Assembly (NCBI GenBank): GCA_020439605.1
Contig: JAGQSI010000056.1
Coordinates: 1 to 9,480, forward strand
Source: Acidimicrobiales bacterium
GTDB taxonomy: Bacteria > Actinomycetota > Acidimicrobiia > Acidimicrobiales > Iamiaceae
Reading direction: 5' to 3'
Length of the DNA stretch: 9,480 bases
Shown here piece by piece: positions 6,296-9,480 of this stretch. Position 1 is the stretch's first letter, and every line of letters begins with the position of its first letter. A model generated the notes under the pieces. That model made no database searches. It was not told the DNA's origin and worked only from the letters and a program-made list of their open reading frames with translations. A program made the position numbers and the translations under genes.

Positions 6296-6702
6296 CCGAT
6301 GCTTTGAATCTCGGTGATCTCACCCTTGACCACGGTCACGTTGATACGGGTCGGGTTGAAGTCATTGGTGGCAACCTGCATTTCGCCATCACGCTCAAGC
6401 ACCCGGACCGTCCAGCCCTCTTCAAGGGACTTGGCTTCGGCGGCTAATTCGCTCATGCCCACGAGAACCTCGGCCTCCTTCGGGGTTACCTCAGCTTCGG
6501 CCTCCCCCTCATCGCCGGGCTCTTCGGCTTCGGGGGTGGTGGTTGAGTCATCAACCACAGCAGTAGTTGTGGTCTCGTCGGACTTGGCTGCGGGTTCGTC
6601 ATCGGAACCACAGGCCATGAGACCGCTGGAGAGAGACAGGGCAAGCACTGCAGAAACAGCAATTGCGCGGGTACGGGCCTTGTTGGTTGAGGTGGTCGCC
6701 AT
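6292..6702 (-). CDS. Lipoprotein with I78 / potato-inhibitor-I-like protease inhibitor domain
   Basis: The 136-residue protein has a signal peptide with a clear lipobox, L28-M-A-C31, so it is probably anchored to the outer face of the cell membrane. Residues 33-75 are a disordered Thr/Glu/Asp-rich linker. Residues 76-136 match the inhibitor fold of chymotrypsin inhibitor 2 and the I78 family: 'LVG' (80-82), a helix, an R-V-L strand (100-102), then T112-N-D-F-N-P-T-R119-I-N-V and a terminal 'IGEITEIQSIG'-like strand ending at Gly136. Spacings agree with CI2: G to T is 30 versus 29, T to R is 7 in both, R to final G is 17 versus 18. The predicted reactive bond is Asn113-Asp114. The TAA stop overlaps the convergent protease stop by 4 nt. 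The start ATG has AGGG 8 nt upstream. Family assignment is by eye; inhibition of the neighbour is inference. Confidence 0.8.
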   Translation of the reverse strand: MATTSTNKARTRAIAVSAVLALSLSSGLMACGSDDEPAAKSDETTTTAVVDDSTTTPEAEEPGDEGEAEAEVTPKEAEVLVGMSELAAEAKSLEEGWTVRVLERDGEMQVATNDFNPTRINVTVVKGEITEIQSIG

Positions 6703-6708
6703 AGCCGA

Positions 6709-6714
6709 ACCCTA
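6709..6714 (-). promoter_or_regulatory. Possible -10 (TAGGGT) or ribosome-binding site of the inhibitor-like lipoprotein gene
   Basis: TAGGGT on the minus strand lies 6 nt before the ATG. It fits TAnnnT for a leaderless transcript but equally contains AGGG, an acceptable Shine-Dalgarno. The sequence alone does not decide. No clear -35 is seen. Confidence 0.3.
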
Positions 6715-6753
6715 ATCCCGTCGCATCCCCAACAAGGGGGACCCAAGCGCGCC

Positions 6754-6759
6754 TACGGT
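6754..6759 (+). promoter_or_regulatory. Possible -10 (TACGGT) of a leaderless MBL hydrolase transcript
   Basis: TACGGT fits TAnnnT and ends 6 nt before the ATG at 6766. Upstream of that start there is only a weak GGA 3 nt away, so leaderless initiation is the simpler reading. The whole divergent gap is 63 bp, shared with the lipoprotein promoter. Confidence 0.35.
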
Positions 6760-6765
6760 TGGACA

Positions 6766-7722
6766 ATGTCAGTAGCTCAAAAGGCCACTCATGCACTGCG
6801 CACCCTTGCACAGCTCAGCGCATACGCAGCTACACGGACAGGACATGACCGAGCAGACCGCGAGACCTACAACGAACTTGCCGTAGCAGGCACAGACCTC
6901 GCTCTGCCTGCAGGCCTCTCGCTGCAGTGGCTAGGCGTTGCCGGGTTCTCTCTCACCTACGAGAACACCACGATCCTCATAGACCCCTTCGTCACCCGTA
7001 AACCTCTTGGAGACATGCTCAGGAGGCGGGTATGGCAACCCGAGCCAACCCTGTTGGAGCGCCATGTCCCGAAGTGCGATGCGATCCTGCTCGGCCACAC
7101 CCATTTCGATCACGCGTTGGATGCACCCGCTATCGCCATTCGAGACAACGCCAAGGTTTACGGCAGCAGTTCCTCCCAAACCCTGCTCGGACTCTACGGA
7201 ATCGCCAAACAGGCAGTGGTGGTGGAACCTGCTAGCTCATATGAGATCGGCCCTTTCGTCGTGAGCTTTGTACCGAGCGTCCATTCCAAACTGGTTCTCG
7301 GCCTAGCGGTACCCAACGGCGGCGAACTCACCTGCGATCACCTCGACGGACTCACATCGTCGGCCTACTGCTGTGGAGACGTGTGGGGTATTCGTATTCA
7401 GGTTGGTGGCGTCACCATCTATCACCAAGGGTCAGCGGACCTGATCGATGACGCGCTGTCGCCCCAGTCGGTAGACGTGTTTCTGTGCGGTATTGCCGGA
7501 CGTCAGGTATCGGACCGCTATCTGCAAAGGATCATTCCCAAGCTCGATCCTGCGGTGATCGTGGCCATGCACCACGATGACTTCTTCAGGCCCTTCGACG
7601 CCAAGGAGCAGGGCTTTGCGTTCGGGGTGGACGTGGCTCGGTTCCCCGACGAGGTGCAGGCAGTAACCCGACACAGCCGAGTAGTCACCCTCGAACGGAC
7701 CCTCGAAGTGGGCCAGACCTAG
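6766..7722 (+). CDS. MBL-fold metallo-hydrolase (UlaG/RomA-like, uncharacterised subgroup)
   Basis: The 318-residue protein has the beta-lactamase-superfamily order: 'WLGVAGFSLTY' (55-65), 'ILIDPF' (70-75), the metal motif 'HTHFDH' (His111, His113, Asp115, His116), His173 in 'PSVHSK', 'IYHQGSADL' (218-226) and 'AMHHDDFF' (267-274). The first six elements resemble the L-ascorbate-6-phosphate lactonase / NAPE-PLD-like branch, but no substrate can be inferred. The usual metal-bridging Asp of motif 4 ('GD') is replaced by Gly222-Ser223, with Asp225 two residues further on, so metal binding may be rearranged. Residues 1-50 form an N-terminal extension without a signal peptide; the enzyme is probably cytoplasmic or peripheral. 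The gene is convergent with larE and shares a CTAG stop overlap (7719-7722). Confidence 0.88.
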   Translation: MSVAQKATHALRTLAQLSAYAATRTGHDRADRETYNELAVAGTDLALPAGLSLQWLGVAGFSLTYENTTILIDPFVTRKPLGDMLRRRVWQPEPTLLERHVPKCDAILLGHTHFDHALDAPAIAIRDNAKVYGSSSSQTLLGLYGIAKQAVVVEPASSYEIGPFVVSFVPSVHSKLVLGLAVPNGGELTCDHLDGLTSSAYCCGDVWGIRIQVGGVTIYHQGSADLIDDALSPQSVDVFLCGIAGRQVSDRYLQRIIPKLDPAVIVAMHHDDFFRPFDAKEQGFAFGVDVARFPDEVQAVTRHSRVVTLERTLEVGQT

Positions 7723-8603
7723 ATCCCGTTGGGTTCCGATTCCGTCAGGACCCGATTGAGACTGCCCGATCTGAATCCTTCAAGATCAAGCGCCACATAC
7801 CGGAAACCAGCGCCCAGTACAGCGCTAACCACATCTTCTCGCTGAGCAAGCACTTCTGTTAACTGTTCAAGTGGGACCTCAAGACGCGCCACGTCACGGT
7901 GATAACGAACCCTGAGCTGCTCAAAGCCAAGCGCTCTAAGTGAGCGCTCCGCAGCCTCAACCTCGCTGAGCACACCAATCGTTACCGCAGTTCCATAAGG
8001 CACTCTGCTCGCCAGGCACGCCGCTGCTGGTTTGTCCGCAGTCTCCAAGCCAAGCGCTCGACTCAACGAGCGAACATCAGCTTTGGACAGTCCTGCCTCC
8101 AACAATGGGAACCGCCCTTCACGCTCTGATGCCGCGCGCTGACCCGGACGATGATCTCCAAGATCATCGGCGTTGACTCCCAACGCAACCGTGGCATCAC
8201 GGTCCTTGGCCAACGGTTCCAGAACGTCGAACAACGCGGTCTTGCACCAGTAACAGCGGTCCGAATCATTTGCGACATACCGGGGGTCCTGCAGCTCCGT
8301 TGTCTTGAGCGCACGCCAGTCAAGGCCCCAGGACGACGCCAGGCGTCGACAGTCCTCAAGTTCTCCGTTGGCCAGGCTCGGGGATACCGCTGTAGCTACG
8401 AGACATCCCTCGACTCCATGAACCTGATGGGCGGCCCAGGCAAGAAGCGCTGAGTCTGCCCCTCCCGAGAACGCCACAACCACCGGGCCGACTTCAACGA
8501 GAGCGTTCTGCAACGACTCCCATCTTTTGCGGTCAGCGCCGGTCAACGACGAGATGGCCAAAGAGGCGGAAATCACGTCCCGAAGGGTACCCGTGGGACG
8601 CAC
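7719..8603 (-). CDS. larE: ATP-dependent sacrificial sulfur transferase LarE
   Basis: LarE adenylates and thiolates the pyridinium carboxylates of nicotinic-acid-derived dinucleotide to make the nickel-pincer cofactor of lactate racemase-type enzymes. The 294-residue frame has the PP-loop 'SGGADS' (46-51), 'RCYWCK' (116-121), 'NADDLGDHRPG' (144-154), 'PLLEAGLSKADVR' (166-178), 'KPAAACLASRVPYGT' (191-205) and the closing 'ALDLEGFRSGSLN' (271-283). Cys196 sits where the sacrificial Cys of Lactobacillus LarE is. Cys117 and Cys120 add the two further cysteines seen in LarE forms reported to hold a 4Fe-4S cluster. The first start (GTG 8601-8603) gives about 20 extra N-terminal residues over the usual length. 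GTG at 8574-8576 (residue 10), 7 nt after TACCCT, is a good alternative. No larB or larC is in this window, so pathway membership is inferred from homology only. Confidence 0.88.
   Translation of the reverse strand: MRPTGTLRDVISASLAISSLTGADRKRWESLQNALVEVGPVVVAFSGGADSALLAWAAHQVHGVEGCLVATAVSPSLANGELEDCRRLASSWGLDWRALKTTELQDPRYVANDSDRCYWCKTALFDVLEPLAKDRDATVALGVNADDLGDHRPGQRAASEREGRFPLLEAGLSKADVRSLSRALGLETADKPAAACLASRVPYGTAVTIGVLSEVEAAERSLRALGFEQLRVRYHRDVARLEVPLEQLTEVLAQREDVVSAVLGAGFRYVALDLEGFRSGSLNRVLTESEPNGI
8584..8589 (-). promoter_or_regulatory. Possible -10 (TACCCT) for a leaderless larE start at 8576
   Basis: On the minus strand TACCCT (TAnnnT) is followed by 7 nt and then GTG 8576-8574. 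This would give a 285-residue LarE, nearer the family length. No Shine-Dalgarno is visible at either candidate start. No -35 was identified. Confidence 0.3.
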
Positions 8604-8680
8604 AAGTACCCACGTTCACAAGATGAGCCAGTTGAGTAGCAGCCATTGCAACTCGCCACTTCCTACCGTATGTTCATCAC

Positions 8681-8710
8681 ACGGATGCTTCGCCAAGGCG
8701 CCTGATCCGT
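8681..8710. repeat. Inverted repeat ACGGAT...ATCCGT with inner CGCC/GGCG
   Basis: Perfect 6-bp outer arms (8681-8686 and 8705-8710) enclose a symmetrical 4-nt/4-nt internal mismatch, then CGCC-AA-GGCG (8691-8700). In RNA the inner stem would close as CGC/GCG with a four-base loop. Confidence 0.45.
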
Positions 8711-8713
8711 ATC

Positions 8714-8732
8714 GCTGACCTGCGGAGTCAGC
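8714..8732. repeat. Inverted repeat GCTGAC-n7-GTCAGC
   Basis: Perfect 6-bp arms with a 7-nt loop, starting 3 nt after the preceding inverted repeat. Confidence 0.45.
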
Positions 8733-8765
8733 CGCCCGAGCCTCCCCCACACCGGGCTCAGTTGA

Positions 8766-8800
8766 GAGTGCCGTTGCATGCTGCCACCGCATAGGCACTC
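8766..8800. repeat. Two-tier hairpin GAGTGCC...GGCACTC with nested ATGC/GCAT
   Basis: Perfect 7-bp outer arms (8766-8772, 8794-8800) contain a second 4-bp stem, ATGC (8778-8781) with GCAT (8789-8792), around a 7-nt loop. The two tiers are separated by a 5-nt/1-nt internal loop. Confidence 0.5.
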
Positions 8801-8804
8801 GCGC

Positions 8805-8841
8805 CCCGGGCCGGGAGACCGCTTCCTCCTCCTGGCCCGGG
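8805..8841 (-). terminator. Strong GC hairpin downstream of the alpha/beta hydrolase gene
   Basis: The arms 8805-8817 (CCCGGGCCGGGAG) and 8829-8841 pair over 13 bp with one G-T wobble and an 11-nt loop. The hairpin begins 8 nt past the hydrolase TGA on the minus strand, where an intrinsic terminator should be. There is no U tract after it, which is common for actinobacterial terminators. Confidence 0.65.
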
Positions 8842-8849
8842 CCACGCGC

Positions 8850-9480
8850 TCAGTTACGTGAGCCGGCCTCGGTCAACTCGTCGATGCTGGGTACACCTTG
8901 ACCGGAGTCCGACTCGGTTGGCCACTGAAGCTGCAGGTCCACGTCACGACCATCTCGCAGCATCCGGCGCCAACGTTCCCAGTCGAACTCCATGGGTTTG
9001 GTTGAGTCGATGAACTCCATGACCAACCGCACGAAACGCTCTGGATCTTGATGATGAGGGAAGTGACCGGCCTCTGGGAAGATCTCGAGGCGGCTCTTGG
9101 GCATGGCCTCGTGGGCGATATGGGCGTGCGCTACCGGGATCACAGCATCGTGGCTACCCCAGATCACCATGGTTGGCATGGCCTCCGCCAGATATGAACG
9201 GTCCAGCATCGTCACCACCTGTCCACGCCAGTCCACCACCGAGCGCAACGTACGCGAGAAGGCTCCACGCACTGCCACATCTGGCAGTCGATCTAGTACA
9301 CGGGACAGTTCCTTGGCGTCTCGGCCCAGGTCTGCACCGCTTCGGCGAAGAATCTCGATGCCAGCCATGGCACCGAACTTGACCGGCGGAATCTTCAACA
9401 GCGGCAGAGTGACATCTGCAATTGGAGTGGACGCGATTCGCAGGAACGGTGATACCTCACGGGCAACGCCACCGCTCGAG
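8850..9480 (-). CDS. Alpha/beta-fold hydrolase (5' end off window)
   Basis: The frame is open from the right edge to the TGA at 8850-8852, giving 209 visible residues. The TTG at 9396-9398 is an internal leucine, since recognisable family sequence ('SSGGVAREVSPFLR') continues upstream of it. The visible part covers the cap region, the strand carrying the acid residue ('MVIWGSHDAVIP', Asp codon at 9147-9149) and the catalytic histidine ('FPEAGHFPHHQDP', His codon at 9063-9065). The nucleophile elbow is outside the window. The 'SSGG-x-x-REVSP-x-LR' stretch is typical of a large actinobacterial hydrolase group of unknown substrate. About 45 residues follow the last family helix, an acidic tail ('TESDSGQGVPSIDELTEAGS') that is probably disordered. 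A strong terminator-like hairpin follows the stop. Confidence 0.88.
   Translation of the reverse strand, partial: SSGGVAREVSPFLRIASTPIADVTLPLLKIPPVKFGAMAGIEILRRSGADLGRDAKELSRVLDRLPDVAVRGAFSRTLRSVVDWRGQVVTMLDRSYLAEAMPTMVIWGSHDAVIPVAHAHIAHEAMPKSRLEIFPEAGHFPHHQDPERFVRLVMEFIDSTKPMEFDWERWRRMLRDGRDVDLQLQWPTESDSGQGVPSIDELTEAGSRN

Larger units (their letters stand above)
8604..8849. other. Gene-free, hairpin-dense intergenic region
   Basis: About 245 bp lie between the larE start and the alpha/beta hydrolase stop. The short frames here have no protein-like composition. The stretch 8681-8841 holds a near-continuous series of inverted repeats: ACGGAT/ATCCGT (8681-8710), GCTGAC/GTCAGC (8714-8732), a weak GAGCC/GGCTC (8738-8759), GAGTGCC/GGCACTC with nested ATGC/GCAT (8766-8800), and the terminator-like hairpin (8805-8841). 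The octamer GCTCAGTT occurs at 8756-8763 and again at 8848-8855. From 8604 to 8680 I see nothing beyond a possible larE promoter area. I do not recognise a known riboswitch or tRNA on either strand. Confidence 0.6.

Noticed and set aside
8714..8800. tRNA gene among the intergenic hairpins
   Set aside because: There is no 7-bp acceptor stem at tRNA distance, no T-arm consensus and no CCA context on either strand.
8616..8845. Two 60-residue minus-strand frames in the intergenic region
   Set aside because: They overlap each other and the hairpins, have no ribosome-binding site and no protein-like pattern.
9396..9398. TTG as start of the alpha/beta hydrolase
   Set aside because: Family-typical residues continue in frame to the right edge, so the gene is simply truncated by the window.

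Overview
The window looks like a chromosomal segment of a moderately GC-rich actinobacterium (about 60% G+C by eye). The best guess is the class Acidimicrobiia (Ilumatobacter or Microthrix-like lineages). The clues are an F420-type LLM oxidoreductase very close to mycobacterial Rv3520c, a DUF2804 protein, GTG starts, Thr/Glu-rich lipoprotein linkers, trypsin-DUF4214 secreted proteins, and several starts that look leaderless. No transposon, integrase, CRISPR array, tRNA or rRNA was seen. The class assignment is inference.

Layout from left to right. (1) The 3' end of an unrecognised gene, then a DUF2804 gene, both on +. (2) A translationally coupled minus-strand pair: an LLM/F420-type oxidoreductase followed by a crotonase-family enzyme (4-nt ATGA overlap). 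A divergent HxlR-family regulator gene lies next to them; its start region contains an inverted repeat spanning a likely -10 element. (3) A conserved minus-strand hypothetical gene whose start codon lies 19 bp from a divergent small + gene. (4) That small gene sits 10 bp upstream of a secreted trypsin-like serine protease with four C-terminal DUF4214-like repeats. (5) Convergent to the protease, and overlapping its stop codon by 4 nt, is a lipoprotein whose C-terminal 60 residues match the I78 / potato-inhibitor-I (CI2-like) protease-inhibitor pattern. (6) Divergent from the inhibitor is an MBL-fold hydrolase, convergent in turn (again a 4-nt stop overlap) with a LarE-type sulfur transferase carrying three cysteines. 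(7) A hairpin-dense intergenic stretch of about 245 bp ends in a 13-bp-stem terminator-like hairpin just past the stop of a minus-strand alpha/beta hydrolase that runs off the right edge.

How the genes may work together. The LLM and crotonase genes plausibly form one oxidation/beta-oxidation-like module controlled by the HxlR protein. The protease and the inhibitor-like lipoprotein are the most interesting pair: an exported trypsin-like enzyme with adhesion-like repeats beside a membrane-anchored, inhibitor-shaped protein acting in the same compartment. The other genes look like ordinary core or accessory metabolism with no evident joint pathway.
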